In this document: positions 16,136 to 25,290 of the stretch, one piece after another
Layout: each line of letters opens with the position of its first letter
Numbering within the stretch: position 1 is the stretch's first letter
Source: Bacteroidota bacterium
GTDB taxonomy: Bacteria; Bacteroidota; Bacteroidia; Chitinophagales; Chitinophagaceae
DNA: 64,000 nt
Assembly: GCA_018267575.1 (NCBI GenBank)
Contig: JAFDYF010000079.1
Span: forward strand, 62,001 to 126,000
Reading direction: 5' to 3'
Position numbers and translations under genes: made by a program
Notes under the pieces: model-generated
Seen by the model: the letters and a program-made list of their open reading frames with translations, nothing else
Databases searched by the model: none
What the model was told of the DNA's origin: nothing

Positions 16136-18646
16136 TCACACCGCATCCACATCGGGGATAATTACCACGCTCCTGAATTTCTTATCATTCTGCAATATGA
16201 CGGTCTGTTGATGGATCGATAGTTTAGCAAGTTGGATCGTATGCGCATCCTTGGGCAGCTTGAGCAAAATCTCCATCAGATATTGGTTTCGCACTCGGTT
16301 CACGATGGGTTCTGCAGGTCCTACCAAGTATTTTCCAAAATCTCGATGGAGATTCATCGCAAATACTGCGGCGGCATTTTCAACCACATCCTTTAGTTTG
16401 TGCCGGAACCTGATCATGATGATACGTGAATAGGGCGGATAGAAAAAGCGTTGCCTCCCCTCTATTTCATACCGATAAAAATTTTTATAATCATGCGCCT
16501 GCACAAAAGCCAAAACGGGGTGTTTGGTATTTGCCACCTGAATCAGTACCCGCCCTTCCCCGTCTTTTCTTCCTGCACGACCGCTTACCTGTTCCATCAA
16601 TTGGAAAGCTCTTTCATTCACCCTGAAATCGGCAAAACTCAGGATGCTATCCGCATCCAGTATGCCTACGAGTTCTACGTTTTCAAAGTCCAATCCCTTC
16701 ACCACCATCTGCGTGCCAACCAGTATGCTTATACGCTGTTGTTCGAACAGTTGGATCAGATTGTCATGAGCCGATTTTCCTCGCACACTGTCTATATCCA
16801 TCCTCGCTACCCTCGCTTGCGGAAAACTTTCTTCCAAATATTCCTCAATCCGTTCAGTACCAAAATTGCGCTGTACAAACTGATGGTTGCCACAGGCCGC
16901 ACAATTGTTCACGGGCGGATAGGTGGAGCCGCAATAATGACATTGTAGCTTATTGCTGAGCTTATGGAAAGTGAGCGACACATCGCAATTCCTGCACTGG
17001 GGCACCCATCCACAAACTTGGCAAACCTGATAAGGAGAATAACCTCTTCGGTTTTGGAAAAGGATCACCTGTTTGTTTTTACTTAAAGAAAGTTCAATGG
17101 CCTGTTGAAGGTCGGGGCTAAGAATGATTTTGTTTTTTTCTTTATTGATTATTTTTTTGGTATCAATGATCTCAATATTGGGCATCCGCACATTGCCAAA
17201 ACGTTCGTTCAACTCCACCAACACATATTTGCCCGTGCTGGCATTATAATAGCTTTCAATAGATGGAGTTGCACTGCCCAACAAAACCTTTGCATTAAAT
17301 AAAGAAGCATAATACACGGCGGCATCCCGTGCATGATAACGTGGGGCTGGCTCCTGTTGTTTATAAGAGGCATCATGCTCTTCATCCACAATTACCAAGC
17401 CCAGGTTTTCAAAGGGAAGGAATAAAGAAGACCTTGCCCCCAATAAAATTTTCAGTTCGCCGCTACGGATCTTATTCCAAATCTCCAATCGCTCATTCTG
17501 GCTGAACTTACTATGATAGATACCGATATAACCACCAAAATGTTTTTGAAGGCGACGGATGATTTGTGAAGTAAGGGCTATTTCAGGCAAGAGGTATAAT
17601 ACCTGCTTTCCACTCCTAATATATTGCTCGATGAGTTTGATATATATATTGGTCTTACCGCTTGATGTGATGCCATGTAACAAGCAAACCTGCTTTTCGG
17701 TAAACGAACGGTTCACTTGCAAAAAACAATCCTGTTGCGAATTCGAAAGTTCAAAATCTATCTGAATATTTTTAGGCAGGTAGGCCACCCGCCCGATATT
17801 TCTTTTCTCCAATATCAAAATATTCTTTTGTACCAAGCCTTTTAGTTGTGCATCGCTGGCGCCAGATTTTTTCAGTAATGCAGACTTGGTTACTTCGCCA
17901 GTCGTTTTTTGCAAATGAAGATAACTCAACAATAATTCCATCTGCTTTTCCGAACGCTGCAATTTTTTATCTTCATTCAACAGTTTGCTCAATTTTTCCT
18001 CATCTTCAAATTCAGGATTTAGCAGAACATAGTTTTCTTTCTTGGGCGAATAGGTCTCTTTCAAGGCCTCCCACACAAAACAAACCTTTTTCTCAATCAG
18101 CTTTTTTGTTATGGGGTATACATGTACGGCATCGAGCACTTGCTGTACCTCGGTCAATTTGAGCTCTTTCTTTATCAATAATGCTTCGGCCACCAAATAT
18201 TCGTCATGGCCCAGATCTGAAAAATCCGACCCATATTCTTCATTAAAAACCAAGACCGTCTCACTACTCAACTTAAAATGCGCCGGTAGCGCTGCTGCCA
18301 TTACCTCGCCCTCACTACACAAATAATAATTGGCCACCCATTCCCATAGCTGCAGTTGTTCTTTATAGATAACGGGCACGGTATCCAGCAAATTCAAAAT
18401 TTCCTTTGGGGCAAAAGCTTCTGGTTTATCCTGATGGATGCGTTTGATTACACCTGCATATTTTTTATTTTTCAACGCTACCTCCACACGGCAACCGGGC
18501 TGTGCCATGGCTACCAAATGGGCTGGCAATAACCATGTATAGTTCTTGGGCAATGCTAAGGGGATAATAATCTCGGCATAAAAAGGGCCGAGAGCAGACG
18601 CCGTGCCCATGTCAGAAGAAATCGCATGTTGAACTGAATTAGCCAT
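16136..18646 (-). CDS. priA: Primosomal protein N' (replication restart helicase PriA)
   Basis: An 836-residue superfamily 2 DNA helicase that reloads the replisome at stalled forks. The N-terminal 3'-DNA-binding domain covers about residues 20-115. Walker A is GITSSGKT at 325-332 and Walker B is DEEH at 421-424, followed by the aromatic-rich loop (SYKQQEPAPRYHARD). The inserted zinc domain has four CxxC pairs (CQVC, CRNC, CHYC, CAAC). The helicase motifs GTQMVVKGLDF and SGRAGR follow. Length is normal for Bacteroidota. An alternative start exists at Met13. No partner primosome genes are adjacent. Confidence 0.97.
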   Translation of the reverse strand: MANSVQHAISSDMGTASALGPFYAEIIIPLALPKNYTWLLPAHLVAMAQPGCRVEVALKNKKYAGVIKRIHQDKPEAFAPKEILNLLDTVPVIYKEQLQLWEWVANYYLCSEGEVMAAALPAHFKLSSETVLVFNEEYGSDFSDLGHDEYLVAEALLIKKELKLTEVQQVLDAVHVYPITKKLIEKKVCFVWEALKETYSPKKENYVLLNPEFEDEEKLSKLLNEDKKLQRSEKQMELLLSYLHLQKTTGEVTKSALLKKSGASDAQLKGLVQKNILILEKRNIGRVAYLPKNIQIDFELSNSQQDCFLQVNRSFTEKQVCLLHGITSSGKTNIYIKLIEQYIRSGKQVLYLLPEIALTSQIIRRLQKHFGGYIGIYHSKFSQNERLEIWNKIRSGELKILLGARSSLFLPFENLGLVIVDEEHDASYKQQEPAPRYHARDAAVYYASLFNAKVLLGSATPSIESYYNASTGKYVLVELNERFGNVRMPNIEIIDTKKIINKEKNKIILSPDLQQAIELSLSKNKQVILFQNRRGYSPYQVCQVCGWVPQCRNCDVSLTFHKLSNKLQCHYCGSTYPPVNNCAACGNHQFVQRNFGTERIEEYLEESFPQARVARMDIDSVRGKSAHDNLIQLFEQQRISILVGTQMVVKGLDFENVELVGILDADSILSFADFRVNERAFQLMEQVSGRAGRKDGEGRVLIQVANTKHPVLAFVQAHDYKNFYRYEIEGRQRFFYPPYSRIIMIRFRHKLKDVVENAAAVFAMNLHRDFGKYLVGPAEPIVNRVRNQYLMEILLKLPKDAHTIQLAKLSIHQQTVILQNDKKFRSVVIIPDVDAV

Positions 18647-18697
18647 ATCGTTACAAAACTAAGCGCTGGGCAACTGAAACCCATATAAGTTTTAGCA

Positions 18698-19474
18698 TCA
18701 ACCCTGGTTTGTTTTTTTTATCCAAGATGCTTTATATTCCAATAGTTTTTCTTCCATATAATCATAAACACGTTGTTTCAATAAAGGCAGATCATTTTGG
18801 GTGAGCCCAACCGTCCCAATCTCGTTCAAAAAAACAACCCTGTTTTTGCCGGGGTTTAACGAAAAAATACTTTTATAGTTCAACCTATCGTAACTGTCAA
18901 GAAAGAGAATGGGTTTGATGGGCATTTCCGTTTCTATTGCAATGCGGAATGCGCCATCATAAAAAATTTTTAGTGGATCCTGTGTTTCATTGAAAGTGCC
19001 TTCGGGAAAAATAAAAATCGAAATCCCTTTTTGCATTAACGATTTTAAAATGCGCACACTGTTAGCCCGATTTTCGGGACTGCTCCGGTCTACCATCACG
19101 GCGCCTTTACTATAAATAAACCCGAATATGGGTAAGCTTTTCATTTCCGCTTTACCCAAAGCCCGAAAACGTTGATGCCGGATGGACTTTAATATGGAAG
19201 GGATATCCATATACGAAATATGGTTGGCTACAAAAATATACTGCTTATTATTATCAACTGGACTTAAAAAAATATTTTGGTGCCTAACAGCAATCAGGAA
19301 CATCCAAACATCCGCCCAATATCTCGATATGGTATAAATAAAATTCCCCCCTTTCATTTTTCCCCAAAAAGAAGCAAAGATTGCGAAAGGGAAAACAATC
19401 AGCATCAACAATATAAAAACCAAGAATCCATAAATACTGAACAGAAATCGAAAGACTTTGCTAATTGTTTTCAT
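18698..19474 (-). CDS. 1-acyl-sn-glycerol-3-phosphate acyltransferase (PlsC family)
   Basis: A 258-residue membrane-bound acyltransferase that makes phosphatidic acid in phospholipid synthesis. An N-terminal membrane segment (about residues 8-30) precedes the PlsC domain with NHISYMDIP (HX4D catalytic motif) and FPEGTFNE (substrate motif). The start at 19474 (MKTISKVF) gives the usual basic n-region; an upstream in-frame Met at 19501 is possible. It is 51 bases downstream (in minus-strand order, upstream) of priA, and both may be co-transcribed. Confidence 0.9.
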   Translation of the reverse strand: MKTISKVFRFLFSIYGFLVFILLMLIVFPFAIFASFWGKMKGGNFIYTISRYWADVWMFLIAVRHQNIFLSPVDNNKQYIFVANHISYMDIPSILKSIRHQRFRALGKAEMKSLPIFGFIYSKGAVMVDRSSPENRANSVRILKSLMQKGISIFIFPEGTFNETQDPLKIFYDGAFRIAIETEMPIKPILFLDSYDRLNYKSIFSLNPGKNRVVFLNEIGTVGLTQNDLPLLKQRVYDYMEEKLLEYKASWIKKTNQG

Positions 19475-19713
19475 CAATTTACAATTGGGGATGTCGTTCA
19501 AATTTGCCTCATGCCCAGCAGCAAATATAAACGAGAAAGCGGAAGGAAAATTAGGAGATTATTGTCTCCTTTTATTTTACGAATCTTTTCTTATTGATTT
19601 AGCATCAAGCCCTAAGCACTATGTTTGCCTCTTATCACTGTACTTTCTTACTTATTGTAACAAGCCGCCCATGGCTTTTCCAACAAGTTCTCTTGTGTTA
19701 TCTTTGCAAACTT

Positions 19714-21021
19714 ATGCCATCGAATAAAACCGTTGCATTTCATACATTAGGTTGTAAGCTCAATTATTCAGAAACCTCCACGCTGTCCCGAATGCTAGCG
19801 ACAGAGGGTTTCGAAAAAAGGGAATTCACAGACCATGCGGATGTGTATGTAATCAATACCTGTTCTGTTACCGATAATGCTGACAAAGAATGTAGACAGT
19901 TGGTAAGGCGAATACAAAGGAAATCGCCAGAAAGCTTGGTAGTGATCACGGGATGCTATGCCCAATTAAAACCAACTGAAATTGCCCAGATCCCCGGCGT
20001 AGACCTGGTATTGGGGGCGGCTGAAAAATTCAATATTGCCGCACACTTGAAGGAATTGTCAAAGGGCGATGCAACCAAAATTTGCAGTTGTGATATTGAA
20101 GAAATCACCGGCTTCAATGCCTCATTTTCCGTAAATGATCGTACAAGATCTTTTTTAAAAGTCCAAGATGGTTGCGACTATAATTGCTCTTTCTGTACCA
20201 TACCGATGGCCAGGGGTAAAAGCCGGAGCGATAGCATTGAGAATGCTGTGAATAACGCAAAGCAATTGGCAGCCAATGGGGTAAAAGAAATCGTGCTTAC
20301 CGGCGTGAACCTGGGTGATTTTAAAGAATTGCAGGAAATTGAAGACAAGGAAACAGAAAAACAGGGAAAAAACTTCTTTGACCTGATACAGGCACTTGAC
20401 CAGATCTCTGGTCTCGAACGTTTCCGAATATCTTCCATTGAACCAAACCTACTCACAAAAGATATTATTGAATTCGTGGCAAAAAGTAAAAGGTTTATGC
20501 CACATTTCCATATTCCCCTTCAAAGCGGCAGCAACCGGATATTGGGATTGATGCGAAGGAGATACCTAAGGGAATTATATGCTGATCGAGTGAACCTAAT
20601 AAAAGCGCTTATGCCCCACTGTGCCATCGGTGTAGATGTGATTGTGGGATTTCCGGGAGAAGGCGAAAAAGAGTTTCAGGAAACATTCAACTTTTTGCAT
20701 GGGCTGGATGTTTCTTATCTGCACGTATTTACCTATTCTGAAAGGGACAATACCAAAGCATTGGAATTAAAGCCGGTGGTGCCTATCAATACAAGACATG
20801 AAAGAAACAAGATCTTGCGCAACCTTTCTTATATGAAAATGCAGACCTTCACACAACTTCATGCTGGCCAAACACGTAAAGTACTATTTGAAGCACATTC
20901 AAAAAACGAGCTTGGCAATGAAGATATGAATATGATGGAGGGTTATACGGATAATTATATCAGGGTACATATCCCTTACCGCGAAGAATGGGCAAACCGT
21001 GTTATTGATTGGAAACTATAA
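19714..21021 (+). CDS. mtaB: tRNA t6A37 methylthiotransferase (MtaB)
   Basis: A 435-residue radical-SAM enzyme that converts t6A to ms2t6A at position 37 of tRNAs. The N-terminal UPF0004 domain supplies the second cluster cysteines (TLGCKLNYSE, VINTCSVTDNADKECR, GCYAQ). The radical-SAM cysteines are in CDYNCSFCTIP. A C-terminal TRAM-like domain ends the protein. The motifs GVNLGDF and FRISSIEP favour the MtaB/YqeV branch over MiaB. The start at 19714 (MPSNKTVAFHTLGC) is chosen because the 31 residues in front are not conserved in type and overlap an untranslated-looking region. Confidence 0.93.
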   Translation: MPSNKTVAFHTLGCKLNYSETSTLSRMLATEGFEKREFTDHADVYVINTCSVTDNADKECRQLVRRIQRKSPESLVVITGCYAQLKPTEIAQIPGVDLVLGAAEKFNIAAHLKELSKGDATKICSCDIEEITGFNASFSVNDRTRSFLKVQDGCDYNCSFCTIPMARGKSRSDSIENAVNNAKQLAANGVKEIVLTGVNLGDFKELQEIEDKETEKQGKNFFDLIQALDQISGLERFRISSIEPNLLTKDIIEFVAKSKRFMPHFHIPLQSGSNRILGLMRRRYLRELYADRVNLIKALMPHCAIGVDVIVGFPGEGEKEFQETFNFLHGLDVSYLHVFTYSERDNTKALELKPVVPINTRHERNKILRNLSYMKMQTFTQLHAGQTRKVLFEAHSKNELGNEDMNMMEGYTDNYIRVHIPYREEWANRVIDWKL

Positions 21022-21161
21022 AATCAGTCAGATATAAAACCCATCCTCATCAATGAATCTATTAAGGCAGCTTTGATATTTGGTTGGATTGGAAGAAAAG
21101 AACTTGACATGAAAATATTAAGAGTGGATAAAACGCAGTTGCAGGATTATAAAAAAAGTTT

Positions 21162-21452
21162 ATGCCCAAATTTCAAGTAACAATCAAGTTTGAAATGGAC
21201 GATGAGTTCATGACTTTGGTGCCCCCTCACCGTACCTATATCGACCACTTGATCAATAAAGGGATCATTGATTATTATGTAGTATCGATGGAAAGTATGC
21301 ATAGCTGGATCACTTTTACAGCCGATGATAAAAATGAAGTGGAGGGGTATCTTTTAAAATCGCCATTGCACAAATATTGGGATTACCAGATTGACGAACT
21401 TTTTGTGGTTGATGGAAACCAGTATCGGTTACCGGGTGTGCAATTGAATTGA
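21162..21452 (+). CDS. Small YciI/muconolactone-isomerase-like dimeric alpha-beta barrel protein
   Basis: A 96-residue soluble protein with the size and beta-alpha-beta pattern of the dimeric alpha-beta barrel superfamily (YciI, muconolactone isomerase): an N-terminal strand (FQVTIKFEM), a helix after PPHRTYIDHLINKG, and a second half (VEGYLLKSPLHKYWDYQIDELF). The substrate is unknown. It lies 140 bases after mtaB and is convergent with the YdcF gene. Confidence 0.55.
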   Translation: MPKFQVTIKFEMDDEFMTLVPPHRTYIDHLINKGIIDYYVVSMESMHSWITFTADDKNEVEGYLLKSPLHKYWDYQIDELFVVDGNQYRLPGVQLN

Positions 21453-21531
21453 ATGATTAAAGCAGATGCGCCACTGAGAACATTTATAATTTCCCAATTC
21501 ATCTAGTTGATCTCGTTTGGAATACCTAGCA

Positions 21532-22122
21532 TTAATACCAGAGCATATATTTATAAAACGCGAAAAACTCCCTGAAAAGACCGTAGGCATCATTAGAAAA
21601 ATAGTGATGCGAGGCAAAACCTTCCACATTTTTAAACCCAAGCTTTTTGATGATGTATTTGCAGCGGGTGATATGATAAAAACTACTGACCACGATGGCA
21701 GAGGAAAAATGCAGTGAGTCGTTCAATGTTATAAAATCTTTGGCCGTGAGATAAGAATTTTCCCCATGATTATCGGCAATGATATCTTTCGAAGACACAC
21801 CCTTGTCTATCAGGTATTTTTTCATCGCATCCCCCTCTGGGATTGGAGAGCCCTTACTACCACCACTAGCAAAAATCATTTTCACCCTACCGGTTTTATA
21901 AAGTTCCAAAGCCGCCTCTACCCTACCTTTGAGCCAGGGCGATAAAGAACCATCTTCAAAAACCGGGTTACCAAGTATAATAGCTACATCTGCTTTTCCG
22001 GGATAATCATGCAGCCCATCATAAGCCACATAAGCACAATGAAGCGATGCCCAAAGCCCCAAAAAATATAAGAGCCATTTTATTTTCCGGCGTTTGCCAT
22101 GCGTTATTTTTGGGAATGCCAT
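21532..22122 (-). CDS. YdcF/ElyC family (DUF218) membrane protein
   Basis: A 196-residue protein with one N-terminal membrane helix (about residues 14-32) and a DUF218 domain: ADVAIILGNPV, LSPWLKGRVEAALELY, IFASGG, EGDAMKKYLIDKGV and ENSYLTAKDF are the family's conserved segments. Members are linked to envelope polysaccharide metabolism; the reaction is unresolved. It overlaps the 3-methyladenine glycosylase gene by 19 bases and is likely translated with it. Confidence 0.88.
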   Translation of the reverse strand: MAFPKITHGKRRKIKWLLYFLGLWASLHCAYVAYDGLHDYPGKADVAIILGNPVFEDGSLSPWLKGRVEAALELYKTGRVKMIFASGGSKGSPIPEGDAMKKYLIDKGVSSKDIIADNHGENSYLTAKDFITLNDSLHFSSAIVVSSFYHITRCKYIIKKLGFKNVEGFASHHYFSNDAYGLFREFFAFYKYMLWY

Positions 22123-22661
22123 GCCGGTTTGCTTTTAAGTGCTTTTTTATAAATGGGACAAGAAATGATATGCGCCCCTGGCAAATAACCTGTACTTACC
22201 AAAAACTCATTCACGATTTCCCCTCCCGTAAACTTAAAAGTGATTTTGAAAAGCTTCATCCATTCTTCCTTGGTTTTGGGATGCTGATGGTCGAGCCATT
22301 TTTTAAAAGAACCAAACTCCCGCTGAAGTTTTTTAATGGCTTTAGCATTTTCAATTGCTGCATTTACTTTCAACTTGTTCCGTATAATGCCCGCGTCGTT
22401 CAGTAGCCGATCAATCTGTTTTTCTTTATAACGGGACACTTTATCGATGTCAAAGCCATCAAATGCCTTATAAAAATGGTCTTTTTTCTTCAAAATAGTC
22501 GTCCAGGAAAGCCCCGCCTGATTGATTTCCATGATGAGTCTGGCAAAAAGCTCATTATCGTCCATAATCGGGAAGCCATATTCATGATTATGGTAATGTA
22601 CATGTACATTGTTCTTATCCATTGTGGCGACCGCTTCGCAATAGCTGCTGGGTTTTTCCAT
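22104..22661 (-). CDS. tag: DNA-3-methyladenine glycosylase I
   Basis: A 185-residue base-excision-repair enzyme that removes 3-methyladenine. Family features visible: YHNHEYGFP near the N-terminus, INQAGLSWTTIL, and GYLPGAHIISCP. The zinc-site residues correspond to C8, H24, H164 and C168 (the H-x3-C pair is intact). Normal length. The residues after MEKPSSYCEA are slightly longer than usual before YHNHEYG. It overlaps the YdcF gene. Confidence 0.88.
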   Translation of the reverse strand: MEKPSSYCEAVATMDKNNVHVHYHNHEYGFPIMDDNELFARLIMEINQAGLSWTTILKKKDHFYKAFDGFDIDKVSRYKEKQIDRLLNDAGIIRNKLKVNAAIENAKAIKKLQREFGSFKKWLDHQHPKTKEEWMKLFKITFKFTGGEIVNEFLVSTGYLPGAHIISCPIYKKALKSKPAWHSQK

Positions 22662-22756
22662 ATAATTCCCTTAAATAAAAGTTCATGCAATCTAGGCAAA
22701 AAAATTTTGCAGTACTAAATTAGACCTTATCTTTGCAGTCCAAAAAAACCAAATAA

Positions 22757-22831
22757 GGGAGTTTAGCTCAGCTGGTTCAGAGCATCTGCCTTACAAGCAG
22801 AGGGTCGGCGGTTCGAACCCGTCAACTCCCA
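22757..22831 (+). tRNA. tRNA-Val (anticodon TAC)
   Basis: A full cloverleaf: acceptor GGGAGTT pairs with AACTCCC, D-arm GCTC/GAGC, anticodon stem TCTGC/GCAGA with loop CTTACAA (anticodon TAC), T-arm GGCGG/CCGTC with loop TTCGAAC, discriminator A. The CCA end is not encoded. Confidence 0.95.
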
Positions 22832-22838
22832 CACTAAT

Positions 22839-22870
22839 AAAAAGGTTGTCTAAAAATAGGCAGCCTTTTT
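22839..22870 (+). terminator. Rho-independent terminator after tRNA-Val
   Basis: A 12-position stem (AAAAAGGTTGTC with GGCAGCCTTTTT, two G-T pairs) closing an 8-base loop and ending in a run of T. Confidence 0.7.
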
Positions 22871-22880
22871 TATTTTGAAG

Positions 22881-22939
22881 GTCCAGCGCATTCAGACTTC
22901 CAGTCGGAAGGGCCCACGGTTCGAACCCGTCAACTCCCA
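22881..22939 (+). pseudogene. 5'-truncated tRNA relic
   Basis: This stretch aligns with a tRNA from the second half of the D-arm to the 3' end. Its last 23 bases (22917-22939) are identical to the end of tRNA-Val (22809-22831). The anticodon-arm-like part has a CTTCCAG loop, which would give anticodon TCC (Gly-like), and an imperfect stem. The acceptor 5' strand and first D-arm half are missing. Confidence 0.6.
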
Positions 22940-23046
22940 GATTAAAAGGTAGTGAAGTAATAGTCAGCTCTTTTTGGATTTGATTAGGCCATTGACCCCA
23001 ACTAATCAGCATTAAATTTTAAAGGTTTCGTATTTTCGTTTCCTAA

Positions 23047-23119
<73 letters not shown>

Positions 23120-23560
23120 CGAATAATGCCTTTAATGGCAATGGGTTAAGTTTACTTTTCGGGCTTCCTTACACTGTAGCTTTTTCTTTTCGTTAATAAA
23201 AGCTATGATTACCTTACCAAATGGCTTCTCTAATAGTGAATTAATTATCTGTAATCACTAGCAATTGGAAAACTGCCAAATTATCCTCCCCTCTAAAGAG
23301 CAATTGGCGCATACGTATAATTTCCATAATCCATAATCCATAATTCAAAAATTGAGTAAACCCCGATTAAGGAAGCTTGCGATTTTTAAAGTAGTTAAGC
23401 AGCTTAACATGCTCGTCGAATGAACGGAGTCTACTAAGCAACCAACCAAAAATAACTGAAGCCAGATGGTCTTTGGAAAATGCATGGATATTAGCTTGTA
23501 AATTTATCATATTGTTGCAAAAGGAAATTCTGCTTCCCACCAAATTAAAAAAGGCTTAAA
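23120..23560. other. Intergenic region between tRNA-Lys and the GH32 gene
   Basis: About 440 bases without a supported gene. It holds short tandem CCATAAT units near 23330 and a 6-bp inverted repeat (GTTAAG / CTTAAC, 23394-23408) 153 bases before the GH32 start. No convincing promoter pair is evident. Confidence 0.45.
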
Positions 23561-25078
23561 ATGAAACGGACAAAAAAATGGGCTTTATCCTTTAGTTTCT
23601 TTTTGATACTGATTTCATTGAACCTAAAGGCACAGGAAATATATCATGAGCAATATCGCTCGCAAAATCATTTTTCGCCAAAGAAACACTGGACCAATGA
23701 CCCGAATGGTATGGTTTATTATAAGGGGATTTATCATTTGTTCTTCCAGTATTATCCCGATAGTACCATTTGGGGACCCATGCATTGGGGGCATGCCACA
23801 AGCAAGGATCTAGTGCATTGGGAAGAACAACCGATTGCTTTGTACCCAGATAGTTTGGGATATATTTTTTCAGGCAGTGCGGTGGTGGATTATAAAAACA
23901 CTTCAGGTTTTGGGAAAGATGGAAAAGTTCCGCTGGTTGCTATTTTCACACATAGCGACCCAAAAGGTGCAAGTGCTGGACGAAATGATTTTCAGAACCA
24001 AAGCTTGGCTTATAGTTTGGATGAAGGAAAAACATGGACAAAATATGCAGGGAACCCCGTATTGAAAAACCCGGGCATCGTTGATTTTAGGGATCCTAAA
24101 GTAATGTGGTACGAACCTCAAAAAAAATGGGTGATGACCCTTGCCACCAAAGATCGAATTACCTTTTATTCCTCGCTTGATTTAAAAAACTGGACAAAGG
24201 AAACTGAATTTGGTAAAGATAAGGGGGCGCATGGTGGGGTTTGGGAATGCCCCGACTTATTTTCCCTGGACTACCATGGTAAAAAAATTTGGGTATTGGT
24301 TGTAAACTTAAATCCGGGAGGTCCGAATAAGGGATCGGCTACACAATATTTTACCGGGCATTTTGATGGTCATCAATTCATCAGCAATAGTGATAAGACA
24401 AAATGGATGGATTATGGGGCAGATGAATATGCGGGCATCACTTGGTCAAATACGGGCAATAGAAAAATTTTCTTGGGATGGATGAGTAATTGGATGTATG
24501 CAAATCAAGTGCCATCTGTTGTTTGGAGGAATGCCATGACTTTTCCCAGAGAATTGAAATTGGAGCAAGTAGGGAATGAAATGTATGTGGCTTCCCAACC
24601 GGTGAAAGAAATTTCTGGTATAGTAGAAAATCAATCAAACAAGAATAAAATGGATGCTGGCAAGCCAATGGACCTGTCAACAATGTTTGAAAAATTTAAA
24701 GTACCCAGTAAGTTGGATTTCGAGTTGGGTAAGTTGGAAAATTTTTCCATCACCCTGTCCAACGATGAAAATGAAAAACTGGTTATTGGATTTGATAAAG
24801 CAGCCAATCAATACTATATCGATAGAACCCTATCAGGGAAAGTGGATTTTCAAAAAGGATTTGCGGCCGTGCATACCGCACCAAGACTTTCCCCTGATAA
24901 AAAATTGAAGATTTCCATATTGTTGGATGTAAGTTCAATTGAATTGTTTGCCGATGATGGCTTGACCACGATGACGGATATCGTATTCCCGAGCAAACCC
25001 TATAACCACATTGAATTCAGTAAAGGTCTTAAGGTGAAGAACATCAAATATGTGGCTTTGAAAAGTATTTGGCTATGA
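23561..25078 (+). CDS. GH32 fructan/sucrose hydrolase (levanase or invertase type)
   Basis: A 505-residue exported glycosidase with a signal peptide (ending NLKAQ). The five-bladed GH32 propeller has the nucleophile D47 in WTNDPNG, the transition-state RDP motif (FRDPK, about residue 178) and the acid/base Glu in WECPD (about 229). A beta-sandwich domain follows from about residue 360. It cleaves beta-fructosides such as levan, inulin or sucrose; the sequence alone does not decide which. There is no SusC/D or fructokinase next to it, so it appears as a stand-alone gene. Confidence 0.95.
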   Translation: MKRTKKWALSFSFFLILISLNLKAQEIYHEQYRSQNHFSPKKHWTNDPNGMVYYKGIYHLFFQYYPDSTIWGPMHWGHATSKDLVHWEEQPIALYPDSLGYIFSGSAVVDYKNTSGFGKDGKVPLVAIFTHSDPKGASAGRNDFQNQSLAYSLDEGKTWTKYAGNPVLKNPGIVDFRDPKVMWYEPQKKWVMTLATKDRITFYSSLDLKNWTKETEFGKDKGAHGGVWECPDLFSLDYHGKKIWVLVVNLNPGGPNKGSATQYFTGHFDGHQFISNSDKTKWMDYGADEYAGITWSNTGNRKIFLGWMSNWMYANQVPSVVWRNAMTFPRELKLEQVGNEMYVASQPVKEISGIVENQSNKNKMDAGKPMDLSTMFEKFKVPSKLDFELGKLENFSITLSNDENEKLVIGFDKAANQYYIDRTLSGKVDFQKGFAAVHTAPRLSPDKKLKISILLDVSSIELFADDGLTTMTDIVFPSKPYNHIEFSKGLKVKNIKYVALKSIWL

Positions 25079-25290
25079 TGAGTTAAACCTTTTAAATGAA
25101 GTTACAGGGAATTTTATAAGAATTTTTTCATTTCCAATACTCAGATATTTTTCTAGGTCCCACATTACAAACCATTGTATTCTGCGGATAATGCATAATC
25201 GGTATCCTGTTCATTAAATCCAATCAATAAAATGGCTAAACAGAAAAATAAGCTTAACTTTTTGTTCAAATCATTTTATAAATGCAAATC

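Noticed and set aside
22881..22939. Third functional tRNA
   Set aside because: The acceptor 5' strand and half of the D-arm are missing and the anticodon stem is imperfect, so it is scored as a relic.
23330..23345. CRISPR-like or satellite array of CCATAAT units
   Set aside because: Only a few short degenerate units without spacers; no array anywhere else in the window.
23394..23408. Operator for the GH32 gene
   Set aside because: A 6-bp inverted repeat 153 bases upstream is common by chance in AT-rich DNA and there is no regulator gene nearby.
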